Part shown: piece after piece, positions 1 through 6,969 of the stretch
Layout of the letters: the number at the start of each line of letters is the position of its first letter
How positions within the stretch are numbered: position 1 is the first letter of the stretch
From: JAFGPL01 sp963781805
Lineage (GTDB): Bacteria; Bacteroidota; Bacteroidia; Bacteroidales; UBA10428
Direction of reading: 5' to 3'
Length of the DNA stretch: 64,000 nt
Assembly (NCBI GenBank): GCA_963781805.1
Contig: CAWAHF010000004.1
Location: 5,332,001 to 5,396,000, forward strand
Translations under genes and position numbers: made by a program
Notes under the pieces: model-generated
What the model was told of the DNA's origin: nothing
Database searches by the model: none
What the model saw: only the letters and a program-made list of their open reading frames with translations

Positions 1-141
1 AAGGCTTGATATTTCAGAAGATTTCAGATAAAAGAAAAAGTCATTTACATAGCGAACCGATGTGTAAACCGTACTCGGTGCATAGTCTAATGTTTTCAAC
101 CATTTTTCAAAGGATTCGGAGAGTACAACGTTTATTTCCAT
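1..141 (-). CDS. Tyrosine recombinase, N-terminal part (cut by window edge)
   Basis: The reverse strand from the ATG at 139-141 stays open to base 1 and encodes 47 residues starting MEINVVLSESFEKWLKTLDY. They match the first 47 residues of the complete recombinase at 7949-8824 almost throughout, so this is the start of its counterpart in a second copy of the element. The part seen is the SAM-like, core-binding N-terminal domain; the catalytic domain lies outside the window. It follows the primase/helicase gene at 207-2933 on the same strand, as in the complete copy. Function is inferred from that paralogue. Confidence 0.85.
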   Translation of the reverse strand, partial: MEINVVLSESFEKWLKTLDYAPSTVYTSVRYVNDFFFYLKSSEISSL

Positions 142-179
142 TACGACGGGTTTTTTATTGGCATATACTGTGTTTTCCG

Positions 180-272
180 AAGTATAACAGTTACACTTAA
201 CTTTCCTTAATTAACAGGCGTTTCAGAAGGTTTAAGTATAACATCGGGCTTTGTTATACTTATGTTATACTT
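180..272. repeat. Cluster of 9-bp iteron-like repeats (left element)
   Basis: AAGTATAAC or its reverse complement GTTATACTT occurs at 180-188, 190-198 (one mismatch), 234-242, 253-261 and 264-272. The set spans the 3' end of the primase gene and the gap before the recombinase. The same arrangement recurs at 8862-8986. The paired inverted copies resemble recombinase arm or core sites, replication iterons, or an operator; the sequence does not decide which. Confidence 0.7.
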
Positions 273-2933
273 CTTTTTCAGTTGGTTTAAGACTTCGTCC
301 AAAGCGTTGATATTTGATTGAAGTTGTGTGTATTCTTCCCAGTTGGCTATCTCGTATTCAAAACCTGCTTTCTTGTTGCCCCCGGTACGCTTAATAAAAT
401 TGCGGTTTTCAAGTTCCCTGGTATACCGGTTTACTGTCATGGGGTTCATTCTCAGCTTTTCCCTTATTTCTTTGCTGTAAAAAACTCCTTTTCCGCTTGC
501 CTTTACATGGTATTTAAGGGTTTCATAAAAATTCCTTAAAGCCTGGTTTAGTTCATCGGCCTTGGCCAGTAAAACATCCCGGAGTAGTTTATTAGTCCAT
601 TCAATATCCTCTAAAGTGGTTTCGATATAAATCTCCCCGGTTGTTTCATCGGTCTTTAATTCCCTTTGGTATTGGTGGTAAAAGGTTATTGTCTCGATGG
701 TGGCCAGGTAATGGGAGTTTGTCCGTAATGGCTTAAAAACGTACTCAGGAAGCTTTAATAATTCGGCATAAGGGTTTCTTACATGTATTGGTTTTAATAC
801 CGTTTGCATGTCCTTAAAGAACTCTTTCAGCTCGTTTTCTTCCCTGTTGTTTACTTTTCCGGCTGACAATCTCCTTTGATACTCCATAATTTGTTCTTTA
901 TGCTCGTGACTGTTATCAAGGTAAATGAGCAAGCTCCGGTTTGAGTTGTCTTCAAAAAGCCTTTCCCGTGTAGTTGTTCCGGCTAAACAAATCGGTCCTT
1001 CTACCTGTAAAGTAATGGTCCTTAAATTGCCTTTGCTGTCCTTTATGGGTATGGTCTTGCTTATCCGTTTCTTGCTCTGTAACTCTCTCAATGGATATAA
1101 AACATCCTGCGCCCCGTCCATATCTTCAATAAGTACCAACTTGTGTTTTAGTTCTTTGCGGTCGAAGTAATAAAATGCGTTTTCGCTTAAAATGGTAATT
1201 TCAAGTTTCTCTTGTTCGGGTATGAGTTCCGACACTTTTTCCTGCAGGTATGTTTTTCCTGTTCCGGAACTGCCCAGGCTGATAATGTGTAAAGGTTGTT
1301 CCCGAAGTCTCGAAGTAAATACCATGTACATTAAAAGTCGGTTGTTTTCCTCGCCTATCATTCCGGTTCTGCCGATGTCGCTGTTTGTCCGTTCCATCAG
1401 CTTGGGGGATTTTAAATAGTTTATTGCTTTGCGCTGCCTCTGTTCGGTTAACTGTCTTTGTTTGGGTTTTAGTTCCTTTAAACTTTCGATTTTGCTTAAC
1501 CTGTATTGCTCTATTTGTTCGGTCAGTTCTGCAATAACCCGCTTTAATACATTGGTTCCGGTCTCTAATTGCTCACATGCTTTATTGATGAACTTTTCTA
1601 AATAATCGCTGTGGTAAAGGTCTAAAGTGTGGCGGATGCTGTGCAATGGGTCGCCTGTATCGGTACGGCTTATTTTTACGGTAATGCGTAGCCTGTCAAG
1701 CTGCTGTAAGTTGATTCCGCCAAGGATGATGATTTGAAGCTCGTCGGTTGTGTAAGTAATAAACTCAGGGTTTTTAGTGTTGAGCCGGCCTGTCTGTGCA
1801 CCGACAGGCTTAGGCTCTGGCACACTTCCCGTCAACTCCCCAGTTCCGGGATTTTTTTCAGTTAAAAGAAAAAGGTCTTTGCGGTTTTCCAATAGATGGG
1901 TAAATATTTCAGTATCATATGCCAATGATAAACTGTTTACGTCTTCGCCTTCGGGCGTTTCAATGGCTGTTAATTTTACTCCTGGTAATAATTCGCTTAG
2001 TTCTTCCCGGTACTTCTTTATTGCTTCTGTTCCTGCCTTGTCTCCATCGAAGAAGAAGATTATTTCCTCTAAATATTGCAGTTCCTTTATTGCTGCTTTG
2101 TGTTCTTCTGTAAGCCCGTTTGTTCCGTAACAGCTTAATATTTCGTATTCTGCTGTAATCTCCGGTATTTGTAAAAGGGTTGCACCGTCTATAATGGCTT
2201 CGGTTAAAATCAGTCTGGTTGTGTTTGGGTTGGGATAGCTTGGATAAAGTCCTTGTCTATCCTTTAAATAGTAGTGTTTCGACTTCTCATTGTTTGTAAT
2301 GCTCCGACCGTAAAGGCTTATGATATTGCCGGATTTGTCTTTTAAAGGGAAGATAATACAGTCTTTTGCAAAAGCGGTGTAGGTTGTGCCGTTTGCGTTT
2401 GGTACGCTGCCATTGTAAGGGATTAGTAAACCTGCATTGATACAGGCTTGTTTGTCTGGTTCATTTAATTGCCCCCGGTGGTGGAACTGGCCGGAGTTGT
2501 AACCGATTTCTAAAAGCTCGTGGTTCAGGTTCCGGCTTTGTAAATACTCCTTTGGCTTCTTTGCCATTCCGGTATTTAACCCGTTTTGGAAGTAACTAAA
2601 TACTTTGGTTAATATTTCGGTGTGGCTTACTTTTAGCTGGCTCTTTTGTTGCTTGGGCTTATTGTTTATCGGTTTTACATCCCCACTTAATTCTGTTGCC
2701 TTTAATAATCCTTTGTGCTTGTTGCCTTCTTTGAGTGTGCAAAATTCTATCTGGTCGCCGTTCTTTCCGCAGCCAAAGCAATTGAAGGTGTTTGTTTTAT
2801 CGTAAATCTTCATGCTGGCCGTATCATCGGCATGGAAGGGACATTTTAACATTCCGTTTCTATCCGGCTGTAAACCATAATATTTTAGAACTGTCTGTAT
2901 GTTTAGCCTTGCCTTAATATCTTGTATTTCCAT
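207..2933 (-). CDS. CHC2-Toprim primase fused to ATPase/helicase-like domain (left element)
   Basis: The start is placed at the ATG at 2933 (MEIQDIKARLN), which matches its paralogue at 8942-11803; an in-frame ATG at 2969 falls inside the probable promoter. The 908 residues begin with a CHC2-type zinc finger (CPFHADDTASMKIY and CFGCGKNGD, about residues 30-65). A Toprim domain follows (TEAIIDGATLLQ, then FFFDGDKAG near residue 290). Next is a P-loop ATPase with Walker A GSSGTGKT near 551 and a Walker B-like LVLIEDMD. A winged-helix-like segment closes the protein (MNPMTVNRYTREL). Known relatives prime and unwind DNA for plasmids, satellites and integrative elements. The gene is divergent from the regulator at 3074. 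The Toprim-ATPase linker contains a near-palindrome (1788-1809). Confidence 0.88.
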   Translation of the reverse strand: MEIQDIKARLNIQTVLKYYGLQPDRNGMLKCPFHADDTASMKIYDKTNTFNCFGCGKNGDQIEFCTLKEGNKHKGLLKATELSGDVKPINNKPKQQKSQLKVSHTEILTKVFSYFQNGLNTGMAKKPKEYLQSRNLNHELLEIGYNSGQFHHRGQLNEPDKQACINAGLLIPYNGSVPNANGTTYTAFAKDCIIFPLKDKSGNIISLYGRSITNNEKSKHYYLKDRQGLYPSYPNPNTTRLILTEAIIDGATLLQIPEITAEYEILSCYGTNGLTEEHKAAIKELQYLEEIIFFFDGDKAGTEAIKKYREELSELLPGVKLTAIETPEGEDVNSLSLAYDTEIFTHLLENRKDLFLLTEKNPGTGELTGSVPEPKPVGAQTGRLNTKNPEFITYTTDELQIIILGGINLQQLDRLRITVKISRTDTGDPLHSIRHTLDLYHSDYLEKFINKACEQLETGTNVLKRVIAELTEQIEQYRLSKIESLKELKPKQRQLTEQRQRKAINYLKSPKLMERTNSDIGRTGMIGEENNRLLMYMVFTSRLREQPLHIISLGSSGTGKTYLQEKVSELIPEQEKLEITILSENAFYYFDRKELKHKLVLIEDMDGAQDVLYPLRELQSKKRISKTIPIKDSKGNLRTITLQVEGPICLAGTTTRERLFEDNSNRSLLIYLDNSHEHKEQIMEYQRRLSAGKVNNREENELKEFFKDMQTVLKPIHVRNPYAELLKLPEYVFKPLRTNSHYLATIETITFYHQYQRELKTDETTGEIYIETTLEDIEWTNKLLRDVLLAKADELNQALRNFYETLKYHVKASGKGVFYSKEIREKLRMNPMTVNRYTRELENRNFIKRTGGNKKAGFEYEIANWEEYTQLQSNINALDEVLNQLKKKYNISITKPDVILKPSETPVN
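1788..1809. repeat. 22-bp near-palindrome inside primase coding sequence
   Basis: The 22 bases from 1788 to 1809 are palindromic except for one mismatched pair (centre TGTGCACC). They lie in frame in the variable linker between the Toprim and ATPase domains. The paralogue has a different, perfect palindrome at the same protein position (10504-10521), which suggests repeated insertion at a tolerant site. Confidence 0.6.
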
Positions 2934-2966
2934 ATGCAATAATTTTTTTGGCTCATTTGACCATTG

Positions 2967-2998
2967 CAAATGTATGATTAAATTTCCTAAACGACCAA
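2967..2998 (-). promoter_or_regulatory. Probable promoter of the left primase gene
   Basis: On the reverse strand TACATTTG (2967-2974) fits the Bacteroidota -7 motif TAnnTTTG. TTGG (2995-2998), one mismatch from the -33 motif TTTG, lies 20 nt upstream. Transcription would start near 2960, upstream of the ATG at 2933, which is why that start was chosen. Confidence 0.55.
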
Positions 2999-3014
2999 TT
3001 TATAATTTCCATAT

Positions 3015-3032
3015 TTAACAACTATTTGTTAA
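3015..3032. promoter_or_regulatory. Inverted-repeat operator candidate
   Basis: TTAACAA-CTAT-TTGTTAA is a perfect 7-bp inverted repeat between the two divergent genes. It overlaps the -33 element of the regulator promoter. The right-hand element has the same half-site as TTGTTAACAA (11885-11894). Binding by the adjacent XRE protein is an inference. Confidence 0.45.
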
Positions 3033-3056
3033 TAATGGTCATTTTGCCTAATTTTG
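3025..3056 (+). promoter_or_regulatory. Probable promoter of the XRE regulator gene
   Basis: TTTG at 3025-3028 and TAATTTTG at 3049-3056 are 20 nt apart and fit the Bacteroidota -33/-7 consensus. The expected transcription start is near 3063, just upstream of the ATG at 3074, so the earlier in-frame ATG at 3026 is unlikely to be used. Confidence 0.6.
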
Positions 3057-3073
3057 ACACAAAACAAAGCCTT

Positions 3074-3439
3074 ATGAATGTAGGTGATAACATAAAGAAG
3101 CTCAGGAAAGAAAAGGGATTGCAACAAAAACAGATAGCCATAGAACTTGGCATTGACCAATCCAACTATAATAAAATCGAAAATAGCAAGAGAGAACCTT
3201 CTCTCGATTTGCTCAATAAACTGGCCGGTATGTTTGGCGTTTCGGTTGATGATATTTTAAACCCAGGCAAGGAACTGCCCAAAGAAGTTACTGTTGAAGA
3301 TAAAACCACAATGGAACAGGTGCGATTAATCCAGCAACTGGATGACGACGACAAGCATGTTATCTTTAAAATGATTGAGACCATGCTCACCAAAAAGAAG
3401 TTTAAAGATTTCTTTCAGAAAAATGTAGCTGCATTATAA
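3074..3439 (+). CDS. XRE-family HTH regulator (left element)
   Basis: The 121-residue protein starts MNVGDNIKKLRKEKGLQQ. Residues ~5-60 form a classic Cro/CI-type helix-turn-helix (KQIAIELGIDQSNYNKIE), followed by a short acidic tail that may dimerise. It is transcribed away from the primase gene across a ~140-bp shared control region, the layout of repressors in satellites and temperate phages. The start was set by the promoter at 3025-3056. It is not closely related to the regulator of the right element (11974-12327), although the neighbouring primases are. A strong terminator follows at once. Confidence 0.85.
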   Translation: MNVGDNIKKLRKEKGLQQKQIAIELGIDQSNYNKIENSKREPSLDLLNKLAGMFGVSVDDILNPGKELPKEVTVEDKTTMEQVRLIQQLDDDDKHVIFKMIETMLTKKKFKDFFQKNVAAL

Positions 3440-3475
3440 AGCAAAACGCCCGACAAGTCCGGGCGTTTTGCTTTT
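3440..3475. terminator. Bidirectional intrinsic terminator
   Basis: A perfect 13-bp stem (AGCAAAACGCCCG at 3440-3452 with its complement at 3460-3472) encloses a 7-nt loop and is followed by Ts. It lies between the convergent regulator gene and the immunity gene ending at 3496, so it can serve both. Confidence 0.85.
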
Positions 3476-3495
3476 ATATCATTCCTTAATTACAC

Positions 3496-3966
3496 CTAAG
3501 GAGTCACAATCATTCCTTGAAATAAATATTTTCCATCTTTCTTAACAAAATTGAACATAAGATTATAACCTCCTTCTAAGGCATTATAATTTTTTATACT
3601 GTAAACAACGTGCATCAAACTATCATCCTGATATATATAATAGTCTTTATTTTGAAAAGAATTTATATGCATTAACTTATCCATGTGATTTTCAAAAACA
3701 AGCTTAGATTCATAATATTCATTATCAGGATTTCCATCTAAATTACAGTCGGCACATTGTATTGTGTCTAAAGAATTATTAACTAAAAACTCTATGTCCT
3801 TTGTTTTCATTCTATTTGCAAACTGTAGCCATAAGCTATCTGGTGCAGTTATTATTTTTTCTTGTTTATTCTCTGATTGTGATGAAGAACAAAAAGATAT
3901 TAATATGAAGACAGCAAACAGTGATGGAATCAATAGTATTTTATAATATTTACTCATCTGGGTCAA
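3496..3966 (-). CDS. Probable lipoprotein, candidate immunity protein for the Tae4-like toxin
   Basis: The 156-residue protein has a hydrophobic N-terminal segment (ILLIPSLFAVFILISFC) ending in Cys26 followed by serines. This fits a lipoprotein signal, although the residue before the Cys is unusual. The mature part is mixed and holds two cysteines (CADC). It starts 9 bp after the stop of the Rhs-tip amidase gene on the same strand, the usual place for an immunity gene. Tae4-type amidases attack periplasmic peptidoglycan, so an exported partner is expected. I do not recognise the family; the immunity role rests on position and export signal. MSKYYK, three codons downstream, is an alternative start. 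Confidence 0.6.
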   Translation of the reverse strand: MTQMSKYYKILLIPSLFAVFILISFCSSSQSENKQEKIITAPDSLWLQFANRMKTKDIEFLVNNSLDTIQCADCNLDGNPDNEYYESKLVFENHMDKLMHINSFQNKDYYIYQDDSLMHVVYSIKNYNALEGGYNLMFNFVKKDGKYLFQGMIVTP

Positions 3967-3975
3967 GTTTTTCTG

Positions 3976-4830
3976 TTATTTTATTTCAAAAAATAAAACT
4001 TGTTTTGATTTTCGCAAATCAGACATATCAAGTAAATTTTCAGATATTTCAGGGAAAGTTCTTCTTATAAATGTTAAAACTAAGCCTATGCTTGCTAACT
4101 CATTTTTATTCCACAAATCAATATGGTCTCCAGTTCTTGTATCTCCAGTTTCGCCAGACCTTTGCCAATAATCTTTGAAAAATATTATTCCAGTTTTGTC
4201 AGCTACATTCTCTTCAAAATTTGCACCTGTTAAAACATTAACAGGTAATTTCTTAATATCTTTTAAATATGTTGCTAATTCTTGTGCTCTAAGAGCATGA
4301 GAACCACTACCTAAGGGACATTTACCCCAACATTTTGTCCCCTTATATCCATCCAGTTTCATACCTGATTTTATTAGCGCTTCACTTAAATTAATGGCGC
4401 AATGGTCGCTAAATATATCATTTCCGTTAGGGTCTTTATGTTTAGGGCTTGTGGAAGGATAATTATCCCATAAATCATCGAAATGAGATTCCTCTTCAGT
4501 TTCATTATCGCTGTTGTCAGATGGTGCTTGATAAACAGTTATTAAATCATCCTGAGTTACTCCGTTATCCTTCATCCATTCCTCAGTAGAATACATGCCA
4601 TCAATATCAATGTAACGAACAGGATTATTCATTGTATAGTTGTACGGACTCCAACTTTCATACATTTCTGCTAGGGGGTCTTGTGTTGTCCAACGTCCTA
4701 AACTTGCGTCATACATCCTGGCGCCGTAATCATACCAACTTACGCAGGGTTTTTGAGTGTTTGGATTTTTCCATACCCCCAAAAAATTGGTGTTTTTTTC
4801 TTGGCTATATGTCAGTTTTAGACAACCCAT
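3976..4830 (-). CDS. Orphan Rhs tip with Tae4-like amidase toxin domain
   Basis: The 284-residue protein starts MGCLKLTYSQ, enters the Rhs core end region (DYGARMYDASLGRW, then NNPVRYIDIDG near residues 34-78), and then switches to a unique C-terminal domain. That domain has DHCAINLSEALIKSG (Cys144) and GDHIDLWN (His236, Asp238), which match the catalytic pattern of Tae4-type peptidoglycan amidases. No Rhs barrel or signal peptide precedes it, so it looks like a displaced or reserve toxin tip. It shares 24 identical bases with the full Rhs gene (4708-4731 and 14095-14118). The candidate immunity gene is directly downstream. The Rhs tip is certain; the Tae4 assignment rests on motifs. Confidence 0.8.
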   Translation of the reverse strand: MGCLKLTYSQEKNTNFLGVWKNPNTQKPCVSWYDYGARMYDASLGRWTTQDPLAEMYESWSPYNYTMNNPVRYIDIDGMYSTEEWMKDNGVTQDDLITVYQAPSDNSDNETEEESHFDDLWDNYPSTSPKHKDPNGNDIFSDHCAINLSEALIKSGMKLDGYKGTKCWGKCPLGSGSHALRAQELATYLKDIKKLPVNVLTGANFEENVADKTGIIFFKDYWQRSGETGDTRTGDHIDLWNKNELASIGLVLTFIRRTFPEISENLLDMSDLRKSKQVLFFEIK

Positions 4831-4910
4831 TTTTCTCGGTACAAGCCCCTAAAATACAGCTTTTTTTTCTTTTAATTGAACCTTTAATTGATTGTTTTTT
4901 AAGGATTCAG

Positions 4911-4943
4911 ATAAAAGAAAAAGGGATGCATTATACATCCCTT
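4911..4943 (-). terminator. Intrinsic terminator of the 36-residue ORF
   Basis: AAGGGATG (4921-4928) pairs perfectly with CATCCCTT (4936-4943) around a 7-nt loop. Read leftward, it is followed by a T-rich tract (complement of 4911-4920). It lies five bases past the stop of the small gene at 4949-5059, which supports that gene being transcribed. Confidence 0.7.
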
Positions 4944-4948
4944 ACTTT

Positions 4949-5059
4949 TTAATTAGGTGTAGACCTCCTGTGTGGTCTAACTTTAATCGTTTTACCGTCT
5001 TGTTTTCTGGTATAACCAGGAACAGTAACGATTTTTTTACCTTCGTCTGTTTTAGCCAT
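4949..5059 (-). CDS. 36-residue basic protein with GYTRK motif
   Basis: An ATG-to-TAA frame encodes a 36-residue basic protein beginning MAKTDEGKKIVTVPGYTRKQ and ending RPHRRSTPN. The pattern GYTRK-DG-x(n)-RPH-R-S resembles a short motif I associate with small proteins and protein tails of mobile elements, but I cannot name a family. A clean terminator follows it. It sits between the hypothetical genes at 5154-5726 and the orphan Rhs tip, all on the same strand. Composition and terminator make it more likely real than chance. Function is unknown. Confidence 0.5.
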   Translation of the reverse strand: MAKTDEGKKIVTVPGYTRKQDGKTIKVRPHRRSTPN

Positions 5060-5153
5060 TTTAAAATTTTTTTGGCGTTATAACATGTGGAAGAGAGAGG
5101 CTCTCCGTCCCAGAAGTATTTTCATTTTGTTTTTAAGTACCGTTGTTGTAAAT

Positions 5154-5381
5154 TTACAGTGCAAATAAAATTTTCACGATACTTAAGCCAGGCTTATACT
5201 CCTTTTCAAGCCTGGTTTCTTGTTTAATGCAAAGATACAACATATCAAAATAATGCTTTTCGCACTGTTGATAAAGTTGGAAAACTAATTCCTCGTTCTC
5301 AACATTCCAATATCCCTGCAGACATTCCCTGTTGCTCTCTTCCACACCATCCCTTCTGTTGTTTCTCCTTCCCATCGTCAT
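5154..5381 (-). CDS. Hypothetical protein, 75 residues
   Basis: A small frame, MTMGRRNNRRDG to KILFAL, with an Arg-rich start and a central Cys- and Tyr-containing segment (QLYQQCEKHYFDMLYLCIKQ). It lies 39 bp after the stop of the gene at 5421-5726 on the same strand. A GGAGAAA stretch lies upstream of the ATG. No domain is recognised. An 8-bp hairpin (5190-5197 with 5210-5217) lies inside its 3' end, so either the frame or the hairpin may be incidental. Confidence 0.35.
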   Translation of the reverse strand: MTMGRRNNRRDGVEESNRECLQGYWNVENEELVFQLYQQCEKHYFDMLYLCIKQETRLEKEYKPGLSIVKILFAL

Positions 5382-5420
5382 TTGCAGCTTTATTTTTTCT
5401 CCAGTTTTTCTTATTGGGTA

Positions 5421-5726
5421 TTATATTGACCTCTTATATGTTCTTTCTTCTCCGGTTTCTTTATGGAACAATAATATTCGATTTTGTCCTAAGATCATTA
5501 CACCAAAAGGATATATTGTCATTACGTTACCCATTACATACGGATCATGTGTTGAAGCAATAATTTGACCATTGGTTTCTTTCCCTTCATCATCTATAAC
5601 TCTTTGGATTTCTGCCATCGGTAAGTCAGTCTTTCCGGGATTATAAGATTTAATGATTATTTGCTCCATGGTTGCTTCAGCATTCCAGGTTCCGATTGCT
5701 ACTTTAAAATCAATTTTGTCTTCCAT
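5421..5726 (-). CDS. Hypothetical protein, 101 residues
   Basis: The frame MEDKIDFKVAIGTWNAEATM to RTYKRSI has normal protein composition and no signal peptide or membrane segment. A -7-like TAATTTTG lies on the reverse strand at 5753-5760, about 27 nt before the start codon. I do not recognise a family. It heads a leftward run of small genes (5154-5381, 4949-5059) that ends at the orphan Rhs tip, and may be cargo of the element or the remnant of an earlier toxin/immunity cassette. Confidence 0.55.
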   Translation of the reverse strand: MEDKIDFKVAIGTWNAEATMEQIIIKSYNPGKTDLPMAEIQRVIDDEGKETNGQIIASTHDPYVMGNVMTIYPFGVMILGQNRILLFHKETGEERTYKRSI

Positions 5727-6029
5727 CTCATATTATTTAATGTTATTATGTACAAAATTACTTATACTAATTAATATGCGATTTGCATTAAAACGGGGCT
5801 AACCTTAAACACCTGTTAAGCAAATGAACAAGCGATGGGACGGGATGTGTCAAGGTTCCCGGCAAAAAGTTTTTACCATAAAAGTTCAATTAAAAGAAAA
5901 AAGGAAGTTTATCGACGCAATAACTTGGGAGCTGGTCTTTTACCGGGAAGTTTCTTCGTGGGAAGCCATCCCGATCCTTTATCAATCGGGATGGCCATGT
6001 GCTGTTGGAACGGGTAATAACCCGTGCAG

Positions 6030-6100
6030 ACAGCTTCTTTTCTCACGTAAATGCTGTTGGGTTATTCTCGTTTCAACAGCATTTAAAAACGGGAAGCTGT
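6030..6100. ncRNA. Nested stem-loop, candidate structured RNA
   Basis: ACAGCTTC (6030-6037) pairs with GAAGCTGT (6093-6100). Inside it AAATGCTGTTG (6049-6059) pairs with CAACAGCATTT (6074-6084). Nineteen Watson-Crick pairs in two coaxial helices within 71 nt are unlikely by chance. No expression evidence is available and the strand is undetermined. Confidence 0.35.
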
Positions 6101-6464
6101 AAATGTGTAATTGCTTAAAATTATCGATTTAATTCCAATGCAAACAGATAATCAATGAGTTAAGAAGGTCGTAATTCCTGGTATTATTCATCGGTAATTA
6201 CTCTTTCTTTCTAAACTATTGATATTAAGTTATTACGAGATATATGATTTTTAAAAATCATGCTCTGCGTGATTACATCTTGCTTATCCATATTTTTCTT
6301 TTTTAATTGAATGTCTTCTTTCATTTCATTTCGGGGGTAAAGCAGGAAAAACAGCCTTGAGCAAAAATGGAAGGGACAGGCTGCAAAAAGCGATCCCGAT
6401 TTAGTGCATCTAAGCCTTTTTCAAAGGCCAAGAAGCACTTTATCGGGAGAGTGATTTGCGGACT

Positions 6465-6546
6465 GTACCTGGATAGGCGCGAGCCGTCGCGAGTGGAGCA
6501 AGGGGCTTGGGCAGGGAGCTTATGAGGAACGAATAAGCGAAGGTAC
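6465..6546. ncRNA. Multi-branched fold, candidate structured RNA
   Basis: GTACCT (6465-6470) can pair with AGGTAC (6541-6546). Enclosed hairpins are CGCGA-GCCG-TCGCG (6478-6491), CAAG-GGG-CTTG (6499-6509) and GCTTAT with ATAAGC (6518-6523 with 6533-6538). This gives a tRNA-sized branched shape, but no T-arm or anticodon signature is present, so it is not a tRNA. The fold was found by eye and not tested energetically. Confidence 0.35.
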
Positions 6547-6969
6547 GAGACCGTTTTACGCTGTGGCTTGGCGGGGTTTTTGCTTTTAATTGAAGCGTAT
6601 TAAAAACCGGTTGATGTCTTCCGGATCTGACCAGATTCTTATGAACGTAAAGCACTGCAAAAAGCATGACAAGCCATCAGCCCGCAGCGACCAGCAGGCG
6701 AGCCAAACACCGGCAGCGGTTGGATGTGGCTATGGTGGCGAAGCATGAGCCACGATAGACGCAGACAAAGGAGCTGCCAATGAGGAAGAGGAGGGAGTTG
6801 CAAGATTTATGACAGCCTTGCGACGCCAGGATCAACCCACAGGGCGTGAAGTGTTTTTTTATGCCTTAAAAAATAAATCAATTAAAATAAAAAAGTACTG
6901 AACGGGCTGGCGCAAAGCTTGCTGACTGACGATGACGAATACCGCTTTTCCTGTCTTTGTGGGTGGGGT

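Larger units (their letters stand above)
5761..6969. other. 1.2-kb non-coding region rich in stem-loops
   Basis: No convincing gene is found here; the frames present are short and lack start signals. The left part (5870-6110) contains an 11-bp perfect hairpin (5965-5975 with 5985-5995), a 6-bp hairpin (6010-6025) and a nested structure at 6030-6100. The right part (6340-6870) is visibly richer in G+C than its surroundings and folds on paper into a multi-branched structure at 6465-6546. It lies between the last recombinase and the small genes, so it may hold an attachment site or an element-encoded RNA. Confidence 0.6.

Noticed and set aside
3026..3073. Upstream start of the left XRE gene
   Set aside because: The extra 16 codons fall inside the -33/-7 promoter, and the HTH family normally begins at MNVGDNIKKLR.
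4892..5083. Plus-strand 63-residue frame
   Set aside because: It is antisense to the 36-residue gene and its terminator, which have better support.
5824..6102. Plus-strand 92-residue frame
   Set aside because: It overlaps strong hairpins, has no promoter or ribosome-binding signal and an irregular composition; the DNA structure explains the region better.
6465..6546. Possible tRNA
   Set aside because: The branched fold lacks the T-arm GTTC-type sequence, a 7-bp acceptor stem and an anticodon loop of normal size.
6440..6667. Minus-strand 75-residue frame in the GC-richer block
   Set aside because: Composition is not protein-like (SSLPKPLAPLATARAYPG) and the frame coincides with a foldable non-coding block; treated as non-coding.
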